A DNA stretch of 64,000 bases from Peromyscus leucopus (GCF_004664715.2 NC_051069.1:9821001-9885000); one strand, 5' to 3'. Positions 1 through 10,734 are shown, numbered from the stretch's first letter. Made by a program: numbers and translations. Notes: a model not told the origin generated them from the sequence alone.

Positions 1-111
1 CCCCGTTCTAGATCTAGTTCTTCCTTCCTCCCCGCATCCCTCGGTTTGTTGGCTCAGATCCTTTGTCTCCCCCTGCACACGGCGGTGCACATGCATTTCT
101 TTGCTTGTTTT

Positions 112-352
112 CCTTTTGAGTCAGGTTCTCCTAAGTTTTTATGTCTCATGAGTCTCTTAGCTCAGGCAGACCTGGAACTGGATACGTAGACAATGATGAC
201 CTTGAACTTCCGGTCCTCTCCCCTCCTTCTCCCAAGTGCTCAGATTACAGGTGTGAACCACCATGCCCGGCTTCTGCAACCCCGAGTATTGAACATGGGG
301 TTTGTGTATTCTGTGACAGCACTCTGTGGAGTGAGCTACGGCCTCAGCCGGT
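112..352 (-). repeat. B4-type composite SINE (B1 + ID arms)
   Basis: Read on the minus strand, a degenerate B1 body (box ending in CACCATGCCCGGC on the plus strand) is followed by an ID-like arm with the 'gagctac...cctcagcc' end. This is the B4 arrangement. It is old, with many substitutions. Confidence 0.7.
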
Positions 353-678
353 GTGTGTGTATTTCTGTAGTTGCTATGTCTTATGGGCCGACAGCTGCCT
401 TTGGCCATGCAGCCTCGGTGGAAGGAGACACCATGCAGCCTCTGGAACTTGTGCTCCTATTTTGAGAGGCAGAGCCACTGCTGGGCAGGAACCCTAGCAG
501 CTGCTCTCTCTCAGGCTTGGATGTTTCTCATTCTTCCCAGAGTTTGAGAGCAGTCCAATGCACACCCTTTCTCCTCATTGTGAGTATGTAACCCCAAGTC
601 CACACACCCAAGGGTGACGGAGAATGCCAGGTTGGCAGGCTGCCTGCTCCTATTGAATGGCCTTATCGGTTCCCCTTG

Positions 679-682
<4 letters not shown>
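353..682. other. Non-repeat stretch, nothing recognised
   Basis: No SINE, LTR or transposon is recognisable here. The short open frames across it are not conserved-looking, and no splice-site pair or known domain was seen. Confidence 0.5.

Positions 683-730
<48 letters not shown>
683..730 (+). repeat. (TG)n microsatellite
   Basis: About 24 perfect TG units adjoin the 3' end of the following minus-strand SINE. They probably grew from its CA-rich tail. Confidence 0.97.
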
Positions 731-733
<3 letters not shown>

Positions 734-1015
734 GTACATGTCAGATGCATATGGAGGTCAGATGACCACAGGTATTGTTCTTCTGGTACTAGCCATCTTT
801 TTTTTTTTTTTTTTAAAGATGGGATCACTCACTGACCTGAGCTCACCAAGTAGGCTAAACTGCCTGTCTAGAGAGGACCTGGGACCCACCTCACTCCACT
901 CCCCAGCTCTGGGATTACAAACAACCTGCTGTCACACCTGATTTTGTTGTTTTTATGTGAGTTTTGGGGACTGAACTCAGGTCCACTTCTCTATCTGCGC
1001 TGTCTCCTCAGCCCT
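731..1015 (-). repeat. B4/RSINE-type composite SINE
   Basis: Minus-strand composite. A tRNA-derived outer part ends 'tctcctcagccc' on the plus strand. It encloses a degenerate B1 with a T tract (about 798-940). Plus-strand relatives occur at 13832, 23697, 32657 and 57474. Confidence 0.7.
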
Positions 1016-1250
1016 TGTCATCACCTCTGGACATGACACATGGTGGTCTTGCTCCTTCCCATGGGTGGCTGGCTTCAGCCACCCCAGTGCAGACTCCTCT
1101 AATTCATCTATCTTGCTTTCATTTCCATAGACCACAAAGAACTCCCGCTGGGTTTTGATTATATATTATCTTTTCAAGGGTGGGAGTGGGCTCAGTCTGC
1201 TGCACCATTCTGTAATGTTCCTTCTGATAGTCTATTAAAAACATATTTCT

Positions 1251-1350
1251 AGCCTGGGGTTGTAGCACAGTGGTAGAGTGTTTGCCCAGCATGCATGAGG
1301 TCCTGGGTTTGACCCCCACCACCTTGAAAAACATTATTTTAAAAAATTAC
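1251..1350 (+). repeat. ID-type SINE
   Basis: tRNA-like A and B boxes are visible ('gttgtagcacagtggtagag', then 'gggtttgacccccaccacc'), followed by an A-rich tail. Decayed. Confidence 0.8.
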
Positions 1351-1357
1351 CTTTCAG

Positions 1358-1358
<1 letters not shown>

Positions 1359-1405
<47 letters not shown>
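1359..1405 (+). repeat. (TG)n microsatellite
   Basis: An uninterrupted TG run lies just downstream of the ID tail. Confidence 0.97.
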
Positions 1406-1406
<1 letters not shown>

Positions 1407-1781
1407 CCCCACCTCTGTTTTCTGACAAGGCCTAGAGGCAAAGATAGTATTTCAAAGAGCAAACTTGTTGCTCAATCTTGGTTTCTAGAAACCATTATCT
1501 ACTAAAAGTAATCAAGCCTTCCTTGGAGAAATGGTTGGACCTCAGAAAGAAGTGCAGGGAGTACAAGACAAGCCTGGGGTTTTCTGTGAGATCTCGAAGA
1601 AGCACTTTCCAGATGATATGGCCTTATAGCAAAAGGACACACAGGAGCCAGCTTAAACAATACTGAAATAATAAAAAGTAAAGTCCACTAAAAATAAGCT
1701 AATAGGTAATGACTACAACTCATAAAACAAAGGTGACTCAGAATCCATGCTCGTATTTTACAAATGAATAAATGAATTAAG
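1406..1781. other. Non-repeat stretch, nothing recognised
   Basis: A/T-moderate sequence without a recognised repeat or exon. A very old L1 or MER fragment cannot be excluded. Confidence 0.4.
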
Positions 1782-1947
1782 CACAGGAGTGGATGCCTGT
1801 AGGCCCAGTCCTCAGAGACTGAGGCAAGAGGACTATGAGTTCCTGGGGTTGTGGGGGGAAGGAGGGAGAGAGGGAGGAAGGGAAGGAGGGAGGGAGAGAA
1901 AGGGGAGGGAGAGAAGGAGAGAGAGGAAGGGAGGGAGAGAGAAAGAG
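1782..1947 (+). repeat. Partial B1 followed by (GGGA)n/(GGAA)n purine tract
   Basis: The first half of a B1 ('ggatgcctgtaggcccag...gaggcaagagg') ends in a G/A-only tract at about 1850-1947. The tract also yields the spurious Gly/Arg/Glu-rich frame here. Confidence 0.75.
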
Positions 1948-2007
1948 TTCTTCCATAGAGCAAACTATAGCTAACGGATGGAATTTTTTTTAAAATCACT
2001 ATTTGGA

Positions 2008-2135
2008 ATCAAGTGCAGTGGTACACACCTTTAATTCTAGCACTTTAGAGGTAGAGGCAGGAGGGTCAGGAAATTAAGGCCAGCTCTGTCTACATAGTGA
2101 GTTTGAGACCAGCCTGGGCTACATGAGATCCTGGG
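2008..2135 (+). repeat. B1 SINE
   Basis: Full-length degenerate B1 with 'cctttaattctagcac' and 'gaccagcctgggctacatgag'. It lies head to head with the next B1, so the pair could fold into a long RNA hairpin. Confidence 0.9.
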
Positions 2136-2290
2136 TTTTGTTTTTGTTTAGTTTTGAGAAAGGGTCTCTCTATGTAGTACTGATTGTCCTGGAACTCTTG
2201 GTGTAGACCAGGCTGGTTGCAAACTCACAGAGATCTTCCTGCCTCTGCCTCTGAAGTGCTAGGATTAAAGGTGTGCCACCATGCCCGTCT
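2136..2290 (-). repeat. B1 SINE
   Basis: Minus-strand B1 with the motifs 'gtagaccaggctggttgcaa' and 'gtgctaggattaaaggtgtg', preceded by a T-rich tail. Confidence 0.93.
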
Positions 2291-2320
2291 GAGATCTTGT
2301 TTTTGTGTACAAGAAAAAAA

Positions 2321-2365
2321 AGGAAGGAAGGAAGGAAGGAAGGAAGGAAGGAAGGGAGGGAGGGA

Positions 2366-2424
<59 letters not shown>
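2321..2424 (+). repeat. (GGAA)n then (GA)n
   Basis: A purine-only tract with a clean GGAA block followed by a GA block. It probably derives from an A-rich SINE tail. Confidence 0.95.
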
Positions 2425-2426
<2 letters not shown>

Positions 2427-2612
2427 CTTGAAGAGCTAGCTCAGCAGCTGCTTTTATATAGGACTGAAGTTCAGTTCCCAGCACCTACAACTGCAGACTT
2501 ACAGCTCTAGCTCCAGGAGGATCTGACGTCCTCTTCTGGCCTCTGATAGAACCCATGCTCATGTGAATATACACACACATACACATAATTAAAAATAAAT
2601 ATGTCTTTAAAA
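2424..2612 (+). repeat. B2/B3-type SINE
   Basis: tRNA-derived SINE with 'gaagagctagctcagcagc', a 'ccagcaccta' B-box region, 'cctcttctggcctctgata' and a CA/A-rich tail ending in AATAAA-like sequence. Confidence 0.88.
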
Positions 2613-2715
2613 TGAAGAAAATCAAGCTTAAATCACCAACAATTCTAAACTAGTGAGTAGAAAATTAACACATTTTCAGTGGGAGAAACTATGTATAGCT
2701 TGCATAAGCCTTGGG

Positions 2716-2718
<3 letters not shown>

Positions 2719-2761
<43 letters not shown>
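2719..2761 (+). repeat. (CA)n microsatellite
   Basis: A pure AC run. Confidence 0.97.
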
Positions 2762-2763
<2 letters not shown>

Positions 2764-3058
2764 ACTTCACAAGACACAGAATGATTAAAAATATCAAAGC
2801 ATCTCCCTATAAGATCCTTAGTGATTATTCAGGGAAATACAGAAGTTTACAGTGAAGAAACCTGGCAGCCACCAGCTACCCTAAGCAAGTAATTGGAGTT
2901 ATGTACCCCCCATTTGAAAAGGACACACCATCTCCTTGCTCACATATCTGACAAGAATGCATCCCTGGAATCTAGTCACGAGGAAACACAAGTGGCAAGC
3001 CCAGTTTGAAGGATAATCTGCCCAATATACGTCCTGTGCTATTCAGAGTTCCTAGATG

Positions 3059-3193
3059 AGGGCTGGAGAGATGGCTCTGTGGTGAAGTGCATCGCTGCTC
3101 TTCCAGGTGACCTGAGTTTGAGTCCCACCACCCACACTGGGCAACTCACAACACCCTGTAACTCCAGCTCCAGGAGGTCTGATGCCCTCTATA

Positions 3194-3241
<48 letters not shown>
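3059..3241 (+). repeat. B3-type SINE with (CA)n tail
   Basis: Begins 'gggctggagagatggctc' and has 'gtaactccagctccaggagg'. It ends in an AC microsatellite (3195-3241). Confidence 0.92.
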
Positions 3242-3245
<4 letters not shown>

Positions 3246-3256
3246 TACCTAGATAA

Positions 3257-3335
3257 GCCTGGGGACAAAGCTCAACGACAGAGCACATGCTGAGCACGTG
3301 CAAGGCCCTGCTTTAGTCCCTGTCACCCAAACATG
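3257..3335 (+). repeat. ID-type SINE
   Basis: 'cctggggacaaagctcaacg' and 'gtgcaaggccctgctttagt' correspond to the ID left part and B box. Confidence 0.75.
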
Positions 3336-3661
3336 TAAAAATGACTCAGATGGAGAAGCAGAAGAAAGGAGTGAGAAGCTCCCTGGATATCAAAAAGACG
3401 GCAACCCAGAGCTATGTGTGATTAGATGTCTACAGTGGAGTCAAACAAATAGGAAGGAATACTAACAAATACATTTTCCCTGGGAAGGTTATTTGGGGGA
3501 CAGTGGTGACCCATTTTTGTCTGTGTATTCAATGAAGGAATCATATCATTACCCATTTCCTGATTTTGGTTATTACTATATAAAAAGGCTTTGTTTTTAG
3601 AAAAAACATGCTGAAGTGTTTAGGGATAAACAAACCAGAGGAACATGTGTATTTTAAAACT

Positions 3662-3803
3662 CTTTTTTTTTTTTTTTTTTTTTTTAGACAGGCTCTTACT
3701 GTGCAACCTAAGACTTACCATGTAGCACAGACTGAGGTCTGCAATCCTCCTGCCTCAGCCTCCTGAGTGCTGAAATTACAGATATGCACCATCATACCAG
3801 ACT
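3662..3803 (-). repeat. B1 SINE
   Basis: A long T tract (reverse-complement poly-A tail) is followed by a degenerate minus-strand B1 ending 'atgcaccatcataccaga'. Confidence 0.87.
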
Positions 3804-3822
3804 CAAGAAATTTCTATGTAAA

Positions 3823-3922
3823 GCCAGGGGCAGTGGACCACACCAGTACTCCCAGCACTCTGGGGGCTGAGCCAAGAGAAATGAGAGTTTGAGGCCAGTC
3901 TAGGTTACACGGTGAGACTCAG
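3823..3922 (+). repeat. B1 SINE, partial
   Basis: B1 5' two thirds: 'gccaggggcagtggaccaca' to 'gaggccagtctaggttacac'. Confidence 0.8.
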
Positions 3923-3937
3923 AAATCTGAAAACCCT

Positions 3938-4075
3938 GGGCTGGAAAGATGGCTCCTCAGAGCTTGCTCCCATTCCAGAGGATCTGAGTGTGGTTTCCAG
4001 CACCCATGCTGGGTGGCTCCTACCTACCCATAACTCCTGCTCAAGGGGGTCTGATGCCCTCTTTAAAAAAATATT
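3938..4075 (+). repeat. B3-type SINE, 3'-shortened
   Basis: 'gggctggaaagatggctcct' to 'tctgatgccctct' then an A-rich tail; the usual CA-rich 3' part is missing. Confidence 0.85.
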
Positions 4076-4408
4076 AAAAATCCAAACCAACACAAACAAA
4101 AACTCTTATGTAAACATTGCTTGAGAGGCTTATGGAGTGTCTCACAGGCTAGGTGCTCTGTAAATGATTTACAGTGACCTTCATGCTTGACATGTCTAAT
4201 GTTTCTCATTTTCCTCTATGATAAATAATACTGAAATGAACATTCAGATTCAAGATTCAGCCTATATTTCAAGGTTTCCTTGGACACATTCATAGAAATA
4301 TTAATTATTGCCCAGAGATACGAGCATTTTAAGGTAAGTACTTCATGTGTACTGGGATAATTCTCTTACAGTCCCCATGTGTCCTTATTTAGTTAAAAGT
4401 TTTGCTAA

Positions 4409-4502
4409 TAGGAGCTGGGAGTGGGTTCAGTTAGTATGTGTATGCTTACTGAGCATACTCAAGTCTCTAGGTTAAACCCACAGCACAAAAATAAATAATT
4501 TT
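4409..4502 (+). repeat. ID-type SINE
   Basis: Degenerate ID with A/B boxes ('gctgggagtgggttcagtta', 'ctaggttaaacccacagcac') and an A-rich tail. Confidence 0.65.
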
Positions 4503-5120
4503 TAAGGAATTAGGGAAATTGCATATCTGCCTGCAGAAAAATGAAATTAAATCCATATCTCTAGTTCTGCACAAAGATCAATTCAAAATGACTCTAAAGC
4601 CTTATTACAAGTCCCTAAACTTTGAAACTGCTAGAAGAAAAGATGGGGAAACACTTCAAGGAGTTGGCACAGACAAGGATGTTCTGGAATGGACTTCAAT
4701 AGCATAGACAATAATCTGAGTCATTGACGAAGGGGGTATTGGGAAATAAAAAAGTGTGCATGCACACACATACACACATACACAAACCAACAACAAAAAC
4801 ACACCAGATTGAAGAGACAGCCTACACAGACTGGGGAAAAAGGCTTTGATAACTGCACTTCAGACAGGGGATTAATTTTGAGAAAATAGAAAGAATTGTG
4901 AAAACTCAACACTACCAACAAATAATCCACTTGATGGACTGAGGAGCTGAACAGCAGCTCTCCAAAAAAAAAAAAAAATGGCTGACACAGACTAGTGTGT
5001 GTGTGTCTGTCTGTCTGTCTGTGTGAGTGAACATTCTCAGCTTCAGGGAAATTCTGTGAGTTTGTGAGTTTCTGTCTTACCCCAGTCATAATGGCTATTT
5101 ATCATCCAGAAACACATGAC
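4503..5120 (+). repeat. Old L1 ORF2 fragment
   Basis: Degenerate C-terminal L1 ORF2 sequence. The run of blocks ('tgcacaaagatcaattcaaa', 'gctagaagaaaagatgggga', 'cttaccccagtcataatgg') follows the order of rodent L1 ORF2. It has many stops and is probably the same element as 5338-5665, split by the intervening SINE. Confidence 0.68.
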
Positions 5121-5336
5121 AGAGCTGAAGAGAGGGCTCAGCAGTTAAGAGCACTGGCTCCTCTTCCAAAGGCCTCAGGTTCAATTCCCAGCACTCCCGT
5201 GGCAACTCACAAGCCTCCATAAGGTCAGTCTGAGGTGATCAGACTCTTGTGATCTCCCATGGTACCAGGCACGCAATGGTGCACAGACATACATGCAAGC
5301 AAAACACTCAAACACATACATTAAAAGCAAAAAAAT
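5121..5336 (+). repeat. B3-type SINE, full length
   Basis: 'ctgaagagagggctcagcag' through 'gcacagacatacatgcaagc' and an A-rich tail. It is inserted inside an older L1. Confidence 0.92.
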
Positions 5337-5337
5337 C

Positions 5338-5665
5338 TAAATATATGCCAGATTCAGAAAGGTGAATCCTGTGTTTTCTCTCACATGAGTCTAGATTAAA
5401 ATTATGTATATAAAGTGCATATATCAATATGTACCTCTGTATCCATGCCCCTGTGTGTGTCATGAAACTAGAAAGGGAACCCTGAGAGTGGGGAAGAGAG
5501 CTTAAGGGGATGTGAAAGGAAAAGAGGATGCGTCTGGGGGGAAGAGGGGGACAATGCAGGGGAGGGGTAAGGGGCGTAGGTGCAGGGGGAGGAGAATGAA
5601 TGGGAACAATGTGCAATGAGACACAGGTGTAAAATACCATAATTAAACGCACTCCTTTGTCCACT
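5338..5665 (+). repeat. Old L1 3' end (ORF2 end and 3'UTR)
   Basis: Contains the L1 ORF2-end block 'ttttctctcacatgagtcta', then a G/A-rich 3'UTR and a tail ('ataccataattaaacgc'). Consistent with the downstream half of the L1 at 4503-5120, with internal deletion. Confidence 0.6.
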
Positions 5666-6645
5666 AACCTCAAAAGATAATAAAATAATTATGAACAATT
5701 AGCTAATTTGAGAGAGTAGTTTACTTCCTGCTGCCTTAGTTGGCATGTCCTTAATCTTTAGACAGGTTGCAGTAGACTTAGGGATGTATCTTCATGGTTT
5801 CAAGAGGGGGGGGGAACGACAGCAATATTGGAATTTCTCTCCAGGGTAAAAATAACTTCTCCAAGGTCCCGCACAGTGTTTCCAGAGCCAGCCGCCAAAT
5901 CACTTCTGACACAGCTATCTTACATACAAGATTGAATTGACAATTTATTTTGGCTCTTCAAATGAGAAAACAGAATATCCCCAAGGAAGCAAAAATAGTG
6001 GGTGACAGGGGGATGTTGCTTTGCTTGTGAACTTGCCTATTCCCTCAGAAGTACTGTGCACATGTATAATCTATTGTATTATATATGTGTGCATAGATAT
6101 AGTATGCATAGTCTAATAAAATGTTGTCTTATAAAGCAATGTAATTACAATATAAAACAAGAGGCTCTAATATAATACTATGTAATGGAATACAATATAA
6201 CAGTATAACACAGCATGATTTCTCCAGGTATGGAGAAGATTCTCAACTCTGAGACCAGCTGTCGTTCTTTAGGGGATATATGCTCTAGGGAAGGCAGCAA
6301 GACCTGGCCCTCAGTGACAGGCCAGGGGGAGAAGCCCAGACCAGGATCTTAGGCAATCGTCCTTGCATTGCCTACCACCCTGAGCTCTACCTCCCCTCTG
6401 AAACCCACTCTGTTTTTTCACCTATGTCTGTTGTGGCTTAGAACTGCCTTCCCCCTTTGGTCCTCATCTAACCTAATCCTGCCAGTCCACTCAGCCGCCA
6501 CCCTCTCCAAGCAGCCTTCTCTGAGCTCTGCTCTTGGATGCCTCCCTCACCATTTGTGTGCAATATGCATATAAGACTGGGCTAGGGCTCGAGGTCTCAT
6601 CTCTGGGTGATTGCACACAGGTCTGTCCGTGAGCAGGGCCAGGAG
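5666..6645. other. Unique stretch, AT-rich in the middle
   Basis: No repeat or gene recognised. A G9 run lies near 5806-5814 and an AT-rich part at about 6060-6215. No exon-like open frame was seen. Confidence 0.5.
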
Positions 6646-6782
6646 TGGGGCGTAGGAAGAGTGCTGGCCTGGGACTCAGGAGAGCAGGATCTCTACCCAG
6701 CTGTGTGACCGTGTCTACACACTCCTCTTCCCTTGGGCCTTGAGCTACCCATCTTTAGTGTGGAACTTGGAGGTGATCTCTA
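6646..6782 (+). repeat. MIR SINE
   Basis: The order 'gtgctggcctgggactcagg', 'cccagctgtgtgaccgtgtc' then 'gggccttgagctacccatct' matches the MIR core and 3' region. Ancient and degenerate. Confidence 0.6.
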
Positions 6783-7229
6783 ACTTGGGGATATTTCTGT
6801 CTTATGCACTTAGCCTCTGGCCTGATGTGAACTGTTCTGGCAACCCACAAAGGTGGTCGGAATAAGTCTCAAACAAAAAAAAAGTGGAGCAGGAGGTTAA
6901 AAATAAAGAAGAACGGGGCTGCAAGATACAGCACCAGATGCACACTCTCTACCTTCCTGAAGGCTGTGGGGTTCCAAAAAGACATTTCCCGGGTGATGCC
7001 TTTCCCTCTTAGGGTTCATAAATTATCTCACTGATGCTCACTTATTTACATGTGCCCTGTCTTGTGAAGTAATCATGAATATAAAGGGCAACTCCAGGAA
7101 CAGTCTGGAAGATTAACTGTCAAAAGATAAAGATGAGTCCATTTTCTGTGGGAATATAGATATATAAATGCAAAGGAAAGGACAGAGAAATTTGAGCAGA
7201 AAACCGATAAAAATGTCTTCCTGCTACAG
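6783..7229. other. Unique stretch, nothing recognised
   Basis: Holds the left copy of a 23-bp direct repeat (6881-6903), whose partner is at 7452-7474. No gene or known repeat seen. Confidence 0.5.
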
Positions 7230-7332
7230 AGTGTGGTGATACACCCTGTAAACCCAGTACCTGAGAGCTAAGGAAGATGTCACTAGTTCAAGGCCAGCAG
7301 CTTGGGGCTGCATAGGGAGACACAGTCTGATC
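7230..7332 (+). repeat. B1 SINE, partial
   Basis: 'gtggtgatacaccctgtaaa' and 'agttcaaggccagcagcttg', followed by 'gcatagggagacacag'. Confidence 0.75.
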
Positions 7333-7372
7333 ACACAAGTGCATGAGTTCATGCACTTGCATGCACCACTGC

Positions 7373-7396
7373 AACACACAGACACACACACACACA

Positions 7397-7433
<37 letters not shown>
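7373..7433 (+). repeat. (CA)n microsatellite, interrupted
   Basis: AC repeats with CAGA interruptions. Confidence 0.95.
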
Positions 7434-7436
<3 letters not shown>

Positions 7437-7586
7437 TTCTTTGCACAGGGGAAAGTGGAGCAGGAGGTTAAAAAAATACAAAACCCAAAAAAACTTCACC
7501 CCCATCAGCAATGCTCAACTTTCCAAGAAGAATGTTATAATGCATAATTTGTATAAATAAAAATTAATGATAGTCAATAATAACTT

Positions 7587-7754
7587 AAGAGCTAGAGAGA
7601 TGGCTCAGCTATTAAGAGTGCTTGCTGATCTTTCAGAGGATCCAAGTTCAGCTTCCAGAATCCATGTAGGATGGCTGACAACCACCTTTAACTCCAACTC
7701 TCGGGCATTCGATGCTGTCTTCTGGCTTCAGTGGACACCACACATATGAGGCAC

Positions 7755-7760
<6 letters not shown>
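7587..7760 (+). repeat. B3-type SINE
   Basis: 'gctagagagatggctcagct' to 'ctggcttcagtggacaccac', ending in a simple-repeat tail. Confidence 0.9.
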
Positions 7761-7799
<39 letters not shown>

Positions 7800-7838
7800 T
7801 TTTTTTTTTTTTCTTCTGTCTCTCTCTCTGTCTCTCTG

Positions 7839-7872
<34 letters not shown>

Positions 7873-7873
7873 G
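7757..7873 (+). repeat. (TC)n, T-rich and (CA)n compound tract
   Basis: A (CT)n block at 7758-7800, a T-rich block, imperfect TCTG repeats, then (AC)n at 7849-7872. Confidence 0.95.
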
Positions 7874-8240
7874 TGAACACACACTCGTGAACCCCTGAAT
7901 GTCTCCCCACCCTCCACACCGCACCTGAGTGGTGATGAATGCCGAGGCTCTAAAGTTGTCTAAGGTTGTCTTGCTTGCACAGAACTTTTACCAGATGAAG
8001 TCCCCCAGCCCCTATCCCCCTACTTTAGACCTAAGGAAATGATTTTTCACAGGTTGATATGTCCAAGGGCACAGAAGCAAAAGGCAAAACTAGAACTCAC
8101 CTCCAGGGGCCTGGGAATGGCCTCTGTAGTGCCCCACCTCCCACCATCAAGCCCTCAGCAGTCCCCAGATGACTCACTAAACACACACGCCCCACCGTTT
8201 GACGCATCTTTCTATCACGTGTAACTCGTTGTCACCAGAG
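7874..8240. other. Unique stretch upstream of L2
   Basis: No clear repeat or exon. Its 3' part may be further decayed L2. Confidence 0.4.
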
Positions 8241-8500
8241 CATCCTCTCTGGAAACTTCTCATTCTTTAACATCTGGAGCAGACTCCAGCCCTTCTCTTT
8301 CCAAGCATGCATGATAATTAATTTCTCTGAGCACTTTTCATAAAGAACATTCTATTGAAAAATATCTTACCCCTCTAGATTCTGAGTTCTGCAAGGATCT
8401 GGAATTTATCTGCATAATTTTTATATGCCTGAAGCCCAGTACTGTGCAGAGCACATAATAGGTGCCCATTAGATGTTTGTTTGTTAAGTGGAGTGGCAAT
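8241..8500 (+). repeat. L2 3'-end fragment
   Basis: 'ctctagattctgagttctgc' and 'cagagcacataataggtgcc', then 'agatgtttgtttgttaa', follow the order of the conserved L2 3' terminus. Confidence 0.75.
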
Positions 8501-8534
8501 GTCTATAAACTTGCTCTTATTCTAGGCACACAGT

Positions 8535-9133
8535 TGTTGTGGAATACTATTTTAACTGGGCAAAGATATGTTACTTTGTTTATGCTGCGGAATATGACTA
8601 ACTATGTGAAAGTGTGTTACCTTTGTTTCTGCTGCCTTTGTTAGTGATGTAAAGATGTGTTACTTTCGTTTATGCTGCATTTGATTATGTAAAGATATGT
8701 TGCATTTGTTTCGCCTTGCCTGCCTAAGGCACCTGATTGATCTAATAAAAAGCTAAGTAGCCGATACTAGGCAGGAGAGAGATATGCTGGGCTGAAGGAA
8801 GGGCAGAGAGAATAAGTAGGAGGAGAACTCTAGGCTTGAGAGAGAAGAGAGAAAAAAAGAAGAGAGGAGACAATGAGGGAGAAAGAAAGGAAGCCACCTG
8901 GGGCCAGCCAGGGAGTCACCAGCCAGTAGACACAGGAGGACATACAGAAAGAAAGGTAAAAAACCCTGAGGCAAAATGTAGATGAAGAGAAATGGGTTAC
9001 TTTAAGTTAAAGGAAAAAAAAAAAAAGCTAGCCAGAAATGAACACAAGCTAAGGTCGAGCATTCATAAATAGGGATAAGTCTCCATGTCATGACTGGAGC
9101 TGGTTGGTAGCCCAAAAGGAAAAGCCTGGTACA
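8535..9133 (+). mobile_element. ERVK-like solo LTR
   Basis: About 600 bp starting TGTTGTGGAAT and ending ACA, with an AATAAA (about 8743) after 'acctgattgatc' and a purine-rich middle. It is flanked by a 6-bp duplication with one mismatch (CACAGT 8529-8534 / CACAAT 9134-9139), as expected for ERVK integration. No internal region is attached, so it is probably the product of LTR-LTR recombination. The sense strand is inferred from AATAAA and the TG...CA ends. Confidence 0.8.
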
Positions 9134-9197
9134 CACAATGGCGTATGTTCCTGACCCAGGAAAACTTCTCCTTTCGTTGAAAATATAAGAAACAACA

Positions 9198-9287
9198 GGC
9201 CTGGGGATGTAGCTGTGTGACAGAGCGCTTGTCTAGCATGCACAAGGCCCTGGGTTTGATCTCCAGTACTTCAGAGAAACAAAGATT
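9198..9287 (+). repeat. ID-type SINE
   Basis: 'gcctggggatgtagctgtgt' and 'gcacaaggccctgggtttga' match ID; a GGAA/A-rich tail follows. Confidence 0.87.
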
Positions 9288-9399
9288 GGAAGGGAGGGAA
9301 GGAAGGAGGAGAGAGGAAGAAAAAGAGTGAGCTATGAAGCAATTAGAGAACAAAATGCTATGTCCAGATGCCAAACTGTTCCGTTTAAACCCTCAACGC

Positions 9400-9605
9400 T
9401 GGACCGGCAAGATGGCTCCTCAAGTACAGGTGTCCGCTGTGCAAGCCTGGCACCCCAGGGTTGATCCCTGGACCCCACGTAAAGGTGAAAGGAATGAATT
9501 CATCCCACAAAGTTGTTTTCTGGCCTCCATGTGCACACCACAGCATGCTCACCACCCACCCTCACACACACATACATGCACAATAATGATAAATAGAAAA
9601 AATTT
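9400..9605 (+). repeat. B3-type SINE (variant with 'gtgaaaggaatgaattcatc')
   Basis: 'ctggaccggcaagatggctc', 'ttttctggcctccatgtgca' and an A-rich tail. It shares this variant central segment with elements at 33398 and 49225. Confidence 0.82.
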
Positions 9606-9833
9606 AAATTCTGAGTGCTCAGGAGGAGAAGGGAGAATCCTGTGACTTAGGGGTGTTTGTGCCAGAAGCATTTGGGGACATGAACAGACCCAGAGGTGGG
9701 ATGAAGGGCCCCCTTGGAGGATTCTGTGGCCACCATTGCACAACAGCACTAGTGAGGCCAGTTAAGGGGACCTCACTGTCCACACGTGAGCAGGGTGTAT
9801 TTCCATCGGGAACCTTAGTCTCTGAAATGTGTT

Positions 9834-9912
9834 TTTCTTCAGTGCTGAGGGTTAAATCCAAGATCTCATACATGCCAGGTGAACTATCAGGGAGCCACAC
9901 TGTCATCTCCGT
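9834..9912 (-). repeat. ID-type / B4 arm
   Basis: The minus-strand arm shows 'gctgagggttaaatccaaga' and 'catgccaggtgaactatcag' on the plus strand. With the B1 remnant at 10011-10070 it may be a B4 split by a pyrimidine tract. Confidence 0.65.
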
Positions 9913-9917
9913 AAGAA

Positions 9918-10010
9918 ATCTTTCCTTCCTTCTTTCCTTCCTTCCTCCCTCACTTCCTCCCTCCCTCCCTCCCTCCATCTTCTCCTTCCCTTCCTTCCTC
10001 TTTTTTTCTT
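9918..10010 (+). repeat. (CCTT)n/(CCCT)n pyrimidine tract
   Basis: Only C and T apart from a few interruptions. Confidence 0.95.
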
Positions 10011-10070
10011 TCAACAGGATTTTGCTGAACTGCCAAGGCTGGGATAACAAGCATACACCATCATGCCCGC
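10011..10070 (-). repeat. B1 SINE remnant
   Basis: Only the start and the 'ggctgggataacaagcatac' end survive, joined by an internal deletion. Confidence 0.55.
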
Positions 10071-10734
10071 TGGAATCTCATAGCTTCTTTAAAATAGTAA
10101 GTTGGATAGTAAAAATGATTTTACCAAACAAATAGGGAGGCCCAGAAAAAGAACTTTCATCCATTACAACCAATGTTCTTTGTGTAAAATGTAATTTGTT
10201 AGAGGTTCATTGTAGTTTGAAATGTATAACTTGCAAGTATCTTAATATATGAATCAAATTTTAATCATTAACAACAGTACCCATGATTGACAGTTAAAAT
10301 TTGATAAGCTGTTTAATACTTAAGCCTGACATCTCTGTTTTTTCATCAAATGATGGATGGCTTGCAGGACAGGAGCATCCTCTCAGGTTTCTGATTGACA
10401 AGGTCGCTAATGTCACAATCACCTCCTCCTTTATGTGCTTCGGCTCTGCTGGGACATTGCTTGAACTCCTTCATCCTTGCCCCGAGTCTGTAGACCTGTC
10501 CACATCCGATGCTTCCACCCTAACATGGGTTGTCACCTGAGAAACATGGAATCCTTCTTCTAAAGAGAAGGAAAAGTAAGGTTGACCCAGGAAGAAAGGA
10601 GCACCTAACAGGAGCCGTGTGGCAATGGAGAGAGGTAGCTACTGCCAAAGGCAGCCATGACAGCAGGGAGAAGGAGGACAAGAAATGTCTGGTCATGCTC
10701 TCTTCCTGTCACGTTGCAATTTTCTCTGACTTCA
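10071..10734. other. Unique stretch, nothing recognised
   Basis: AT-rich first half, more balanced second half. The open frame at 10301-10540 has no recognisable domain. Confidence 0.5.

Larger units (their letters stand above)
2785..3660 (+). repeat. Ancient L1 3'-region fragment, interrupted by SINEs (candidate)
   Basis: Flanking segments (2785-3055 and 3336-3660) resemble the 3' untranslated part of old mammalian L1 elements, including the 'tttgtttttagaaaaaaca' stretch. A B3-type SINE and an ID insertion split it. The assignment rests on family recognition only. Confidence 0.4.

Noticed and set aside
1251..1350. tRNA-like A and B boxes here and in dozens of other places
   Set aside because: They belong to ID and B2/B3 SINEs, which derive from tRNAs. 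None has an intact tRNA cloverleaf outside a SINE.
9619..10135. Overlapping 143- and 160-codon frames on opposite strands
   Set aside because: They pass through a CCTT pyrimidine tract and SINE remnants, and no known protein is recognised.
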